Positions 9,510 through 20,836 of a stretch of 25,641 nt of DNA are shown here, one piece after another. The position numbers were made by a program, and so were the translations under genes. The DNA lies in contig MU626513.1 in the NCBI GenBank assembly GCA_025603075.1, positions 1 to 25,641 of the forward strand, written 5' to 3'. The number at the start of each line of letters is the position of its first letter. Positions within the stretch are counted from its first letter, which is position 1. The notes beneath the pieces were generated by a model. The model had not been told where the DNA came from and made no database searches. It saw only the letters and a list, made by a program, of their open reading frames with translations. The stretch comes from Neoconidiobolus thromboides FSU 785 (taxonomy: Eukaryota > Entomophthoromycota > Entomophthoromycetes > Entomophthorales > Neoconidiobolaceae).

Positions 9510-9616
9510 ATATGGGAGTGTTCTTTTTGACTTCATTATTTTTTCTATTTTTTAAGCGCTATTTGAGCGGAAAATTTGTTAGTAAAATTCTTAAACACAA
9601 AAATGCATCCCCATAT
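9510..9616 (-). mobile_element. 107-bp TA/TGGGG MITE, copy 8
   Basis: Reverse orientation; begins ATATGGGAGTGTTCTTTTTG and ends ATCCCCATAT. Both central CpGs are intact (AAGCGCTATTTGAGCGG), so this is one of the least decayed copies. Confidence 0.92.
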
Positions 9617-10680
9617 AGTTCTTTGCTTGGCTCTGTTATTATGGCGTGAGTCAAATTGTCGTTTTATATGGAGCTTTAATACTTTGTATCTTATGGTTTA
9701 ATTTACATAAGACTTCTAGTGATGAAATAGCCTTCATATTGCAGTGAAAGTTTTGATATTGAAAAAACCTTTCCATTAAAAAGTTATGCGGAAGGTATCG
9801 TAAAAGTTATATGTGAGAATTTAAGAAGGGATTTAATTAAGCTTTGATATTTGACATGTTTTGTGTATATATCAGGCTAGGGAGGACTAGACTAGAGATA
9901 AACATCAAGTGATTAAATTAGATCCGTATGAGATTGAAGCAATCATTCTGTCTTTTTTAATTTTATCTAACCCAATAATATTCTACAGTTATTTTCTTTA
10001 GGACTGTTTAAAATATTTCTTTCTTGAGTGATATTTTTCCTTTTTATTTATTACTATAATTTTATACTTTACAATTTTCATGTAGAGTTTCTATATGTTT
10101 GAAATGTTTGGAAACTTTTATCTGTTATTAAAAACAATGTCATTGTTGTCCATAATATAAGTATTTTGTATTTTATGGAAGTGTTCTGATAGGAAAAAAA
10201 TGAACTTTGGGTTTAAATATAGGCGTATATTAAATATAATAGTTAGTGAAAATGTAAGTTTTTTAGCAATATGATTTATTGACTATTTATTTTTTACACA
10301 AAGCTTCAATCGAGTACATATTTTTACTAAAGATTTTATATGGTTATGCTTTATTGACTATTATACAATTTTGTATATACTACTTCTTTAAATCTTTACT
10401 TTTCAAGCTAAATATTTTTTATTTTTTATTTTTTATTTTTACTGCTATTAATGATTATTTCGATTTCAAACATATTCAACTGCCAATCTGAAACACATCA
10501 ATTATCATTTAAAAATAACCGAAAACTCAATGATAAAATAAATTAAGTTTGAAACTCAAAAAATCAAAAAATCAAAAAATAATATTCCATACAACCAATA
10601 TTTTTTTTAATCTTTATCTTTTATACTTTTTATTCATATTAAAACAATATCACCCCAAAAGCAACAAACTAATACCGCCA

Positions 10681-11629
10681 ATGATCGTCCTTTTACCCCT
10701 TCTTTATTTACCATCGATCCTGGCCCAACTACCCAATCCCTCAATAAATAATACTAATTTAATATTAGAGCCCTTTAAAGCTCCTCGAGCTATGTTGATT
10801 GCTGAAAATGAAATTCCAGAACTAGATGAGCCAATAGCATCTTCTGTCAATACAGATGTATCCCCACCACCAAGTAACATACCCCCAGTCATATCTCCAG
10901 CTATATCAGTTGTCTCTGCGGCTACTCCATCTGCCAATGAAGCAGTGGCATTCTCTCAATCTAATACTCCTGCTGTTACTCCAGCTGCTAATCCACTTAC
11001 TGTTAATTCACCACCACCGGTTCTATCAGCTTCATTAACACCACCAAATATAGATAATAAAGCACAGGTTGTGACACCAAGTATAGAAAATAAAATGTTG
11101 CCTATAACTGGTAGCAGTAATTTGCCATCAAGTCAAGAGAGTAAAGCAGAGCCAGTACCAAGTACTACAGTAATTCAAGGGAGTGCAACTAATTCAAATC
11201 CAGTGACACCGATTGGAGGTAACGTAATTGGATCAAATACTACAATGAAAATGCAATTGCCATTAACAGGTTAGTTTTTAGTTCAATTTTATTGATATGT
11301 TTTTAGTTAATTTTTCACTTACTTTAGCTTCTACTCCAACCAATACAATCCCTTCCAGTAGTAATAGTTCTTCAGACTCCTTAAAGATGACCACAATTAC
11401 CACCAGTATGGGTATGCCTAATACTACAACATCTAGCAGCTCAAGTGATAGTAATAGAAGTGAATCTAAAACTGATTCCGTTGAACTTACAATTCCTGCC
11501 GCTTCAGCTTCGAAAAGAGCTAGTGTTACTTATATCAATGAATTTGTTGATTCAAGTTCAATTTCCTTATCATTTAATTGCTCTATTTATATCTCTTTAT
11601 TTATCCTCTCTTTTATATCATTAAATTAA
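10681..11629 (+). CDS. Secreted Ser/Thr/Pro-rich, probably GPI-anchored cell-wall protein
   Basis: Two exons (10681-11269, 11328-11629) joined over a 58-nt intron give 296 aa. I chose ATG 10681 because it opens a compact signal peptide (MIVLLPLLYLPSILA, then QLPNP). The same frame is open further upstream, but that stretch is Lys/Phe-rich noise. The mature part has no recognisable fold: it is dense in Ser, Thr, Pro and Asn, with sequons such as NNT, NSS and NRS, as in heavily glycosylated wall proteins. The last 17 or so residues are hydrophobic (SIYISLFILSFISLN) after small residues (DSSS), which fits a GPI-anchor signal; a C-terminal membrane helix is the alternative. It is convergent with enolase, 110 bp between stop codons. 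No enzyme domain is visible. The function is structural by inference only. Confidence 0.75.
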
Positions 11630-11739
11630 TACAACTTATTGGAAACAGGATTTATTATATTATACACATATATTGTTTTTTATACATACATGAATTTTAT
11701 TTTCTTATACTAGACAAAATAGGAAACATCACCTATTAT

Positions 11740-13395
<1,656 letters not shown>

Positions 13396-13955
13396 CTTTA
13401 AAACTTGAATATTTAAAACAAAAAAATTAAAGTTAACTTTAAGGTTTTGAGTATTTATATATCATAATCTGATGAATGAATTCTTCGATAAGTCGCTTTA
13501 AATCTGAAGTATGATACCAATCATAGCTAATAATTAATTATCCAGCTTTAATTCATTGGTTCAATTTTATACTCCCATTACTAACTCAGTTTTTCCAAGT
13601 TTAGTTGCTCTTTTTTTACACCAAAGTTTGAAATTTAACCTAATTCATAGCCAATGAATTCTTTATCTTTAACTTTGCTTGCATCATCTTTGAAATTTAT
13701 CAAAATCACATACGTCGAATCTTAATGCTAAAATCTCCGAATTTTATTGGTCGATTTTTAAGCCTAATCTTTTATCGTGGTAACTTTTAGCCTTTTGAAA
13801 ATAACATGTTATCAAATCTATATATTTATCTTATCATTTAATTTTATTCTATTATTATCATTATACTGTATTTGTTAAATAATCTTTTGAAAAAAATTAA
13901 TTTACCGATAGAATAGCAACATTCTTCTTAATCCTCTTTTATTTCATAATACCCC
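13396..13955. promoter_or_regulatory. Enolase upstream region, then duplicated 3' flank of the dehydrogenase
   Basis: The part nearest 13396 should hold the enolase promoter and 5' UTR; I recognise no specific site. From about 13710 to 13955 the sequence resembles the 3' flank of the intact dehydrogenase (about 17280-17529). Shared blocks include CTCCGAATTTTA versus CTTCGAATTTTA, ACATRTTATCAAAT and TTTATCTTATC. The duplication therefore extends beyond the coding region. Confidence 0.55.
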
Positions 13956-14510
13956 TTACATCATAAGTCCACCAATATGAACCTCACCATCAACATTGAT
14001 TGTAGCATCAGCGATAAGGCCTGGAGCTTTAGAAAATAAAAAGATACAAGTGCTAGAAATTCTAATAAGATTATTAGATTTCTTCAAAGGAATTTTACTG
14101 GTTAATGGATCCAAACCAACTTGTTGAATTGATCGTTTCGTCATACTAATTTCAAAAGTTTGAGTGCATTAGCATTAACTAGGATTGGTCGGGTAGCTAT
14201 ATGATGTTTTAATAAACGAGTAAGATGATGTACAGCGGCTTCGGATATATTATACACAATGATGTTATATCCGGATCGTATATCTTGAATGGAACCAATG
14301 TTAATAACACAAACTGGGTCTTCAGAGGTAGAAGCTTCTTCAAGGGGAAAGAGTAAGCTGAAAGATAGATTAGCTTAAGTTAATTAATATGATAAACTAG
14401 GATTACACCAAAAAATAAAATTCCAATATTCAAATCTATAACACAATTTTAAGGCTTCAGTAGTAGCATTTTCTAATTCAGAAGCTGAGGTGATTAATTT
14501 TGGTTAAAAA
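13956..14510 (-). pseudogene. Decayed duplicate of the short-chain dehydrogenase
   Basis: Aligns with exons 6 and 7 and the intron between them of the intact gene at 17530-18659; traces of the preceding intron and perhaps exon 5 reach about 14550-14620. Conserved parts include PLEEAST, VINIGSIQ, AAVHHL, TRPILVNA, IQQVGLD, SKIPLK and ATINVDG. Damage seen: a 1-nt deletion near 14150 shifts frame after VNANAL; the catalytic motif YDVSK has become YNISE, so the active-site lysine is glutamate; the region matching exon 6 no longer translates; the Rossmann-fold half with the TGGGKGVG motif is absent. A short open frame (13956-14144) keeps only the C-terminal 60 or so residues. It cannot make an active enzyme. 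Confidence 0.9.
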
Positions 14511-14891
14511 ATTTACATAAAATAATTTGTATTATCAACACATTACATAAAAGATTAATAGAAAATAATATAGCTAAAAAATAAAATGAGTTTATTAAAA
14601 CTAAGTACAATAAAATTTTAAAAAGCTATTATATCAAGAAGTATAAATTTATATAGTAAACCTAAATAAAAGACTAAATTATTTATGCATGAGTTTATAA
14701 ACATTTAATTTGACACTAAAATCACATAGTTAATCAAATTTATTATATGAGCTATAATTAAATTATAAAAATACAGTTACTGCTATAATCAATCTAAGTC
14801 GTTACTGTAGTATAATCAATTATTGAATTAGCAAAGCAACATTTCAATTTCCCTCTTTATATATAGTATAGTGAGTTTATTATTTACTTAC

Positions 14892-15243
14892 AGATGTCTA
14901 AATTGGTTTAAAATTTATTTAAAAATCAATCTAAATTTAAGTTTTAAATTTATAAGTCCTTAACATATGATTGGCTTAAATTCAAAAAAACCTAAAATTA
15001 AGTAAAAATTAACTTAAAAGACTTGTTCTAATTGTTTCATTCCTTTTAAAATTTTAAATTATATGCTTTATACTACTTTTACTAAATGTTTAAATTAATT
15101 TTGTTAAATGTTTAGTAGATACATAATATACTTATTTGTTTCACTTTGGTTTCTATTAAGATAAAAATAAAATACAAGTTCTTATAACTAAACTTCAAAA
15201 TAAAAATTCTAAAAATTTTAAAATAATAAAGAGAAGTATACAA
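14892..15243 (+). repeat. Second dispersed repeat family, copy B (no MITE inside)
   Basis: Collinear with 6224-6655 at both ends and in the middle, but without the MITE, so it is close to an empty-site version. The copies differ at many positions, so the duplication or insertion is old. No coding frame and no clear terminal repeats. Confidence 0.65.
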
Positions 15244-15249
15244 TGCTTG

Positions 15250-15720
15250 TGAAATATCGCTTTGTCAGTCCCATGGTTAATTATAACATAACAATCGCCT
15301 AAGCTGTTGTGTTCTCGAGCTCAGAGAAAACCAATCCCATGTTCTTATTTTGATTTGTTATGAGAATTTCTAGCTCCATCCAAAAGAATATTATCCTCTC
15401 ATTTTGATACTTATACTTTTCAGAGTATAAAAGAGTTTACAGAGTATAATAGTTCGAGGCTTTTTAACTGAATTATTCCCTGATATCTCGAACATTTAAT
15501 AAAGCCACTAAGTTTTCTTAATAGTATTTTACATAGGTTTTGCATTAGTATTGTCTATTCTATTTGTCTTATATAGCTTGTAACCTATTACGTGCTATTC
15601 CTCATAATCCAAGTCTATCTTAGTTACATAAACTAAGACCTTTCGACTTATAGTGTAGTCAACCCAGCAATAGCTGTTCTTGACTCCAAATCCTGAGTAC
15701 CAGATCTCACACCCACATAT
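15250..15720. repeat. GC-richer island, possible LTR-like relic (reverse orientation)
   Basis: Visibly less AT-rich than its surroundings, with no frame longer than a few tens of codons. Read on the minus strand it runs from a block ending in a TATATAAG-like box (around 15575) to downstream AT-rich sequence, which is reminiscent of an LTR layout. I found no paired copy or TG...CA ends, so the class is a guess. Confidence 0.25.
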
Positions 15721-15730
15721 TATATAAAAC

Positions 15731-15837
15731 ATATGGGGATGTATTTTTGTGTTTAAGAACTTTACTAACAAATTTTCCGCTCAAATAGCGCTTAAAAGAT
15801 GAAAAAAATGCTGAAGCTAAAAAAAACATCCCCATAT
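15731..15837 (+). mobile_element. 107-bp TA/TGGGG MITE, copy 9
   Basis: Full length, ATATGGGGATGTATTTTTG to ACATCCCCATAT. Both central CpGs are intact (CCGCTCAAATAGCGCT). A good reference copy. Confidence 0.93.
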
Positions 15838-16047
15838 CAAAAAAACTTAATATGTGAAAAAATATATTTCAAAAATAGAATAGTAGCTTTTTAGTTATAC
15901 AATAAAATTTTATTAAACTATAGAATATAATAATATAGTAGCAATTTTCTATACAATAGTTTGCTGATTTTTAAAAAAATTTATACTTTTTAAATTTAAA
16001 AACTAATAACTTTTTAATTACATAATAAAATAGTATAATTTTTTTCA

Positions 16048-16153
16048 ATATAAGGGGCTGTATTTTTATGTTTAAGAATTTTACTGCCAATTTTTCCGCT
16101 CAAATAGCGCTTAAAAAATGGAAAAAACAATGAAGCCAAAAAAAATCTTCATA
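16048..16153 (+). mobile_element. 107-bp TA/TGGGG MITE, copy 10
   Basis: Begins ATATAAGGGGCTGTATTTTT. The right end is decayed (ATCTTCATAA). Both central CpGs are kept. Confidence 0.87.
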
Positions 16154-16434
16154 ACTTATTTTTATAATTTGTTTTTTAAAACTAAAAAACCAAATTTTCT
16201 TATTATGATCCTTTTTAATATGCTAATCATTTAAACTTATTACTATTAAATTATTTAAAATATTAGTAACATTTGTACATTTATTTATGAATATTAATAA
16301 AAGTTCATATAATAACTTTATAACTTTTTAAATGTATTTTAAATATTTTAATAGTAACTAAAACTATATAATATATTGAAATATTAGAATTTAAATGCAG
16401 CTAAATAGCTTAGTAGCTTAATTTTTCGGTAATT

Positions 16435-16538
16435 ATATGGGGATGTGTTTTTTTATTTAAGAATTTTACTACAATCTTTCTACTCAAATAGCGCTTGAAA
16501 AATGGAAAAATAATGAAACTAAAAAAACAACCCCATAT
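16435..16538 (+). mobile_element. 107-bp TA/TGGGG MITE, copy 11
   Basis: Begins ATATGGGGATGTGTTTTTTT and ends ACAACCCCATAT. The first central CpG is lost; AGCGCT is kept. Confidence 0.9.
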
Positions 16539-16610
16539 ATTATTCAAGACTCAATTGGTATTAAACTAACACATAGACAATTTGTGACTTCTGAAACCTC
16601 AAGTGGATTC

Positions 16611-16715
16611 TAATGAGAATGTTTTTTTTGACTTCATTATTTTTTCCATTTTTAAGTGCTATTTAAGCGAAAAATTTGTTAGTAAAGTTCTTAAACACAA
16701 AAATACATCCCCAAT
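16611..16715 (-). mobile_element. 107-bp TA/TGGGG MITE, copy 12
   Basis: Reverse orientation; begins TAATGAGAATGTTTTTTTTG and ends ACATCCCCAATG. Flanking TA is degraded on the right. It lies 72 bp from copy 11 in opposite orientation. Confidence 0.87.
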
Positions 16716-16954
16716 GTTTTAAGGCAAGGCATATACTATCTACATAAGTGAATGGGCTAAAAGTTTAGATTTTAAATTTAAACTAAGTAATTTTAAGCAA
16801 ACATGAATTTGGGTTTTAAAGATTAATTCTTAAAGTGCTAAAAACTAAAAAAGTGTCAAAAAGCACTAAAAAAATAATAAAATAGAAACTAAAATATTAG
16901 GTAAGTTTAAAACAAATATTTCAAAAGGTTGGCTGGTATCTGTTTTAGTACTAT

Positions 16955-17059
16955 GTATGGGGATGTATCTTTGTATTTAAGAATTTCACTACCAATTTTT
17001 CCGCTCAAATAGTGCTTAAAGGTGTAAAAAGTAGTGAAGCCAAAAAAACACCCCCATAT
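16955..17059 (+). mobile_element. 107-bp TA/TGGGG MITE, copy 13
   Basis: Begins GTATGGGGATGTATCTTTG and ends ACACCCCCATAT. The left flank reads G-TA, not A-TA, which helps place the element edge right after TA. CpG 1 is kept; CpG 2 has become TpG. Confidence 0.9.
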
Positions 17060-17279
17060 GTTCTCTGATATCTTATCAGTTTATTATTAACTTATTAATG
17101 GTAAATTGATTTTTAAAATTCAAACTAAAGATTCGATTGATTACAAACAACAAATTGATCATAAATTAATTATAAACTAATTACAAATCGATTAATAGTG
17201 TATTAGTTCGTCAATACTATTATTTGTGTTTATTTAAAGACTCATTAAACTTATCATTGAGTGTTTATTGAAATCATAC

Positions 17280-18137
17280 ACATTGAGTATCGATTTGATA
17301 ATCTTCGAATTTTAATAGCTTATTATTAAGTCTGATCTTTTGTTGTAGTGGTTTCTATTTTTCAAGTCAATAAAGGAGCATAACATATTATCAAATAAAA
17401 GTAATTTATCTTATCGTTGAGCTTTATTAAATTACATCATTTTAGTATATTTATTAAATAATTATTTTAAAAAATCAGCTTGATAAAATAACTACATTCT
17501 TTTTGATTCTTTTTTATTCTCCTCACTTCTTACATCATAGGACCACCAATATGGATCCCACCATCGACATTAATCGTAGCACCAGTAATGAATCCTGAAG
17601 CTTTCGAAGCCAAAAAGATACAAGTGCCAGCAATTTCAATTGGTTTACCAGCTCTTTTTAATGGAATTTTACTAGTAACTAAATCCAAACCAACTTGTTC
17701 GGTAGATCCTTTTGTCATTTTAGTTTCATAAAATCCAAGTGCAATAGCATTCACCAAAACTGGTCGAGAAGCCACATGATAAGCTAATACACTACTGAGA
17801 TGGTGTACTGCTGCTTTGGATACATCATATACAAGACTATTACGTCCAGGTTGTATACCTTGTATTGAACCAATGTTGATTACACGAGCTGGATCTTCAG
17901 GAGTAGAAGCTTCTTCAAGAGGGGAGAGTAAACTGTGAAATATGTTTAGATTTCGATAATTAATTAATTAATTAAGCTATATATTACGCTAAAGTAAAAA
18001 ATAATAATGCTTTGACATTTAAATCCATTACACGATGATAGGATTTAGTGGTAATTTCTTCTAAATCCGAACCCCAAGTAGCTAAGTAAAGTTAATATGG
18101 TTAAATAAAATATTTATCTTTATTTATTGAAGTTACC
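17280..18137 (-). repeat. Segmental duplication, intact copy (partner about 13710-14550)
   Basis: Similarity to the pseudogene locus covers the 3' flank, exons 6-7, the intron between them and the intron before exon 6. The two copies are in direct orientation, about 3.6 kb apart. The 5' exons have no recognisable partner. Confidence 0.75.
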
Positions 18138-18659
18138 TCCTGCGTTGTTAATCAAAACATGGATTTCTGAATATGTTAAAATATATAAAATGAGATTAAA
18201 ATATTAAATTTACTCTTTTCTTTTTGTAATAAAGTATCTACCATCTTAGTCATATCATCTTCCTTAGACATATCTCCTTGGATAAAATAACACGAACCTG
18301 GGCCTGAGATAATTTCAGAATTTAGGATGCAATTTTACTAAAATTCCTATTTATTTCATGCTTACCTAATTTGTTTAATCTTTCACAAGTATTATGTAAA
18401 TCCTGTTGTTTCCTTCCAGTTATATAAACTTTAGCTCCATTGGTAACGAATCCCTTTAGATAAAATTTTAACATTTGAACATTTTATATTGTTTCTTATT
18501 GTGTCCTTACTTCAGCAATGTGTTCTCCTACACTAAGAATAATGATGAAATATTAATTTCTTACATCCTGTTATTAGTTTGATATTAAACTTACCCTTTA
18601 CCCCCACCAGTGATAACAACTACTTTATTTTTAACATCAAATAATGAACTATTTTCCAT
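17530..18659 (-). CDS. Classical short-chain dehydrogenase/reductase (RhlG-like 3-oxoacyl reductase type)
   Basis: Seven exons (18659-18595, 18532-18511, 18453-18366, 18303-18214, 18166-18137, 18081-17988, 17932-17530) give 263 aa, with introns of 47-62 nt. The fold is a single Rossmann domain: TGGGKGVG cofactor loop (17-24), NNAG (95-98), and the catalytic tetrad Asn120, Ser152 (GSIQG), Tyr165 and Lys169 (YDVSK). The C-terminus has the usual TGATINVDGG. An Arg in TGRK after the second strand favours NADP(H). Phrases such as INNAGATWG and DPARVINIGS resemble the RhlG-type 3-oxoacyl reductase subgroup, also common in fungi. The substrate is not deducible. A decayed duplicate lies 3.6 kb away. 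All seven exons stay in phase, so this copy looks functional. Confidence 0.95.
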
Positions 18660-19150
18660 TGTTTATTTTTTTACAATAAAAAAGAAACTAGATTCTATTT
18701 GGACGTTTTATTTCGTAGCATACAACTTTTCATTGGTTCGGTATTTGATTTCTTTTATCCGCATCAAAGTCACACATGCATTTCTCTTTTAATCACTAGT
18801 AACATTAAGATAAAAGCTAAATTTAAAACTATAAAAATTTAATAGCTTAACTAGATCATTATGAATTAGTATATCATCTTTGCATCTTATTTTGATCTAT
18901 TTAACAACAATGGTTAAAATAGTTAACGAATAAACACAGCAATTCAAAAGCAATTACAACTAATAATTTCTAAATCAAGTGATTTTACTTGTTATAATAA
19001 TCCACCAAGAAAGGCTTTAAAGTTCCATCTTTTGAATTTTAAATTTCAATTTGTGAAATCAAATTGACTTTATTTTTTTTCTTTAAGAACAACAAATATC
19101 AAGAGCAAAAAAAGAGATAAAAAAAAAAGAGATAAAAAAAAAGAGAAGTA
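18660..19150. other. Intergenic region between two divergent genes
   Basis: It should hold the promoters of the dehydrogenase (leftward) and the 19151 gene (rightward). Just before ATG 19151 lies a purine-only-like tract (about 19112-19149) of repeated AGAGATAAAAAA units, likely 5' UTR. I recognise no binding site. An ATG-less-looking frame at 18610-18792 overlaps dehydrogenase exon 1 and is rejected. Confidence 0.5.
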
Positions 19151-19888
19151 ATGCCCCAAAACAAGAACAATATTACAAAAAATTCATTTTTAAATGCGAT
19201 TGTCAATACCCCATTAACATCTTATGATTCCCCTATAGATTCACCCAAAGCAACGATCAATATACCAACAAATTCCAAATTTCAGTCGGGTTATATACCA
19301 CCCCCAGTGACTCGACGCTGTTCAGTTATGGGTACAGCAATCACACAAACTTCTTTATCTCATACGAAACCAAGTCATGATTTACAATTAACACAAACCT
19401 CGATCGGATCCCAACAAGAACTGGAATATCAATTCCAACCTATTGATTATCAACAGATGGATGCCCGGTTTTATACAACATCAGAAACCATTTTAACTCA
19501 ACTTGTCAAAGTATTACAAAATTCAGTAGAAATCCAAATCTCATATAGAATTCAATCCTTAATCCAAGATTTTTTTCAATATTATTCCAAAGAATTTCCA
19601 ATTATTGATGTATCTCAATTAGTTTTGTTATTAAAATCCAAAATTACACCTATTAAATATCGATTGTTAGTTGCCCTCAGTGCTTGTTGTTTATTTTGTA
19701 AAAGATTTAAAGAAAATTCGGATAGTGATAGTGAGTTAAAAGAAGGTTTAGAGCTCTTTTCTTATGCTAGAAGTTTGGATGATAATGCTATTAAATTGAT
19801 GCGTGATGGGGATGTAGCTGCTTTGTTAGCTACTTTTTCAATTATCAGTTATATTGAAAAAAGATTTTTTAGTGTTAAGGAGGAATAG
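19151..19888 (+). CDS. Protein resembling part of a fungal transcription-factor regulatory domain
   Basis: 245 aa in one exon, starting right after a purine-rich leader. Residues 1-95 are polar, low-complexity and Thr/Ser/Gln/Pro-rich. From about 125 on it is helical and hydrophobic: IQDFFQYYSKEFPIIDVSQLV, then KYRLLVALSACCLFCKRF, then ELFSYARSL and AALLATFSIISYIEKR. This order (aromatic helix, F-P-I-I-D, alternating LL-A-L-A helix, F.YAR.L) resembles the start of the middle homology region of Zn2Cys6 regulators. The zinc cluster is absent and the region stops far short of the usual 200-plus residues. I found no upstream or downstream exon that would complete it. It may be a truncated gene, a pseudogene, or a lineage-specific short protein. 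Confidence 0.5.
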   Translation: MPQNKNNITKNSFLNAIVNTPLTSYDSPIDSPKATINIPTNSKFQSGYIPPPVTRRCSVMGTAITQTSLSHTKPSHDLQLTQTSIGSQQELEYQFQPIDYQQMDARFYTTSETILTQLVKVLQNSVEIQISYRIQSLIQDFFQYYSKEFPIIDVSQLVLLLKSKITPIKYRLLVALSACCLFCKRFKENSDSDSELKEGLELFSYARSLDDNAIKLMRDGDVAALLATFSIISYIEKRFFSVKEE

Positions 19889-20130
19889 AAGTTTTAATTA
19901 AGAGTAAATAACTGGATTATTTGAATTGAAGTTAAGAATGGGATAACAAGTTTTCATTGCAGTGGATTTTTTTTAATATTAAAAATTGTTTCTTTTTTAT
20001 ATTGAAAGTTTCTAATAATAAATAGATAATTTTTGAACAATTAAGTTTATTATCGTATGCTATTTTTATTTTTTGCGTTTCCAGTAAGAGATATCTAATG
20101 AAGCGCAAAAAAATTACAAAAAAATTCAAA

Positions 20131-20236
20131 ATATGAAGACGTTTTTTTGCTTTCATCACTCTTTCTATTTTTTAAGTATTTTTTAAGTTGAAAGGTTATC
20201 AGTAAAATTCTTAAACAAAAAGATACATTCTTATAT
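20131..20236 (-). mobile_element. 107-bp TA/TGGGG MITE, copy 14 (old)
   Basis: Reverse orientation; begins ATATGAAGACGTTTTTTTG and ends ACATTCTTATAT. Both central CpGs and the hairpin are gone, so this is one of the most decayed copies. Confidence 0.82.
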
Positions 20237-20524
20237 AACTATAATTAGATTACTATTTTTTTGTTTAACAAAATCTTTATAATTTTTATTTTATTTACTA
20301 GCATTCTATTAAGACTTTTATAATTTAATAAGATGACTTTTATTAATAGCCAACTATACTTAATATAAGATAAAAGTGTATAGAACCTTTAATTAATGTT
20401 ATTAAATATCGAGTATTTTGATCTTTTGTAAAAATCATTGAACATTAAAAATCATGAATTCAGTTAACTAATAAACAAAAAAGTAAACTATTTTTCATCT
20501 TATTTTAAATTATAAGATTTTTTC

Positions 20525-20629
20525 GTATGATAATGTGCTTTTTTGTTTAAGAACTTTACTGGCAAACTTTCCACTCATAATAGTGCTTAAAAAATAAAAA
20601 AAGTGATGAAAGCAAAAAAAACTCCATAT
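20525..20629 (+). mobile_element. 107-bp TA/TGGGG MITE, copy 15
   Basis: Begins GTATGATAATGTGCTTTTTT and ends ACTCCATAT. It is followed directly by copy 16 in the same orientation. Both CpGs are lost. Confidence 0.82.
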
Positions 20630-20743
20630 ATATGAAAATATATTTTTATGTTCAAGGACTTTACTCACAATTACTCACGATTTCCCCCCTCAAATAGCGC
20701 TTAAAAGATGAAAAAAGTGATAAGGCCAAAAACACCTCCACAT
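20630..20743 (+). mobile_element. 107-bp TA/TGGGG MITE, copy 16 (longer)
   Basis: Begins ATATGAAAATATATTTTTATG and ends ACCTCCACAT. It is longer than the norm because a 9-10 bp segment is repeated (ACTCACAATT, ACTCACGATT) in the left half. AGCGCT is kept. Confidence 0.8.
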
Positions 20744-20836
20744 GATGTAGATTTCTAGTTCACAAAGTATCATTGTTGATAATACATTAGCTAAAAGTTT
20801 GATTTTTACAGTTTTATCTATTATTTAATATTTAGC

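Larger units (their letters stand above)
9004..10680. other. Intergenic region between GPCR and wall-protein gene
   Basis: It contains a 7-bp tandem repeat (9087-9128), one MITE (9510-9616) and a possible gene relic around 9300-9840. The rest is very AT-rich sequence up to the signal-peptide ATG at 10681. An open frame at 10279-10491 lacks an ATG and reflects T-rich tracts such as repeated TTTTTTA near 10420-10440. Confidence 0.6.
14622..15730. other. Gene-free region with old repeats
   Basis: It holds AT-rich DNA, copy B of the second dispersed repeat (14892-15243) and a GC-richer island (about 15250-15720) without an open frame. I see no gene. Confidence 0.55.
15838..17529. other. MITE cluster downstream of the intact dehydrogenase
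   Basis: Four MITE copies (16048, 16435, 16611, 16955) are spread through AT-rich DNA. From about 17280 the sequence matches the flank of the dehydrogenase pseudogene. No gene is seen. Confidence 0.65.

Noticed and set aside
10279-10491. Open frame of 70 codons, Phe/Ile/Leu-rich, looks membrane-like
   Set aside because: It starts at TTG and is produced by T-rich tracts and TTTTTTA repeats. No family features.
10549-10680. Upstream extension of the wall-protein frame
   Set aside because: Open but Lys/Phe/Asn-rich. The ATG at 10681 gives a proper signal peptide, so the extension is taken as 5' UTR.
10704-10937. Minus-strand frame opposite the wall-protein gene
   Set aside because: Shadow of the Ser/Thr/Pro-rich coding strand.
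17955-17980. TTAA-type simple repeat
   Set aside because: Lies within a dehydrogenase intron; ordinary low-complexity sequence.
19932-20159. Minus-strand frame of 75 codons
   Set aside because: AT-driven, begins inside a MITE and has no coding-like composition.
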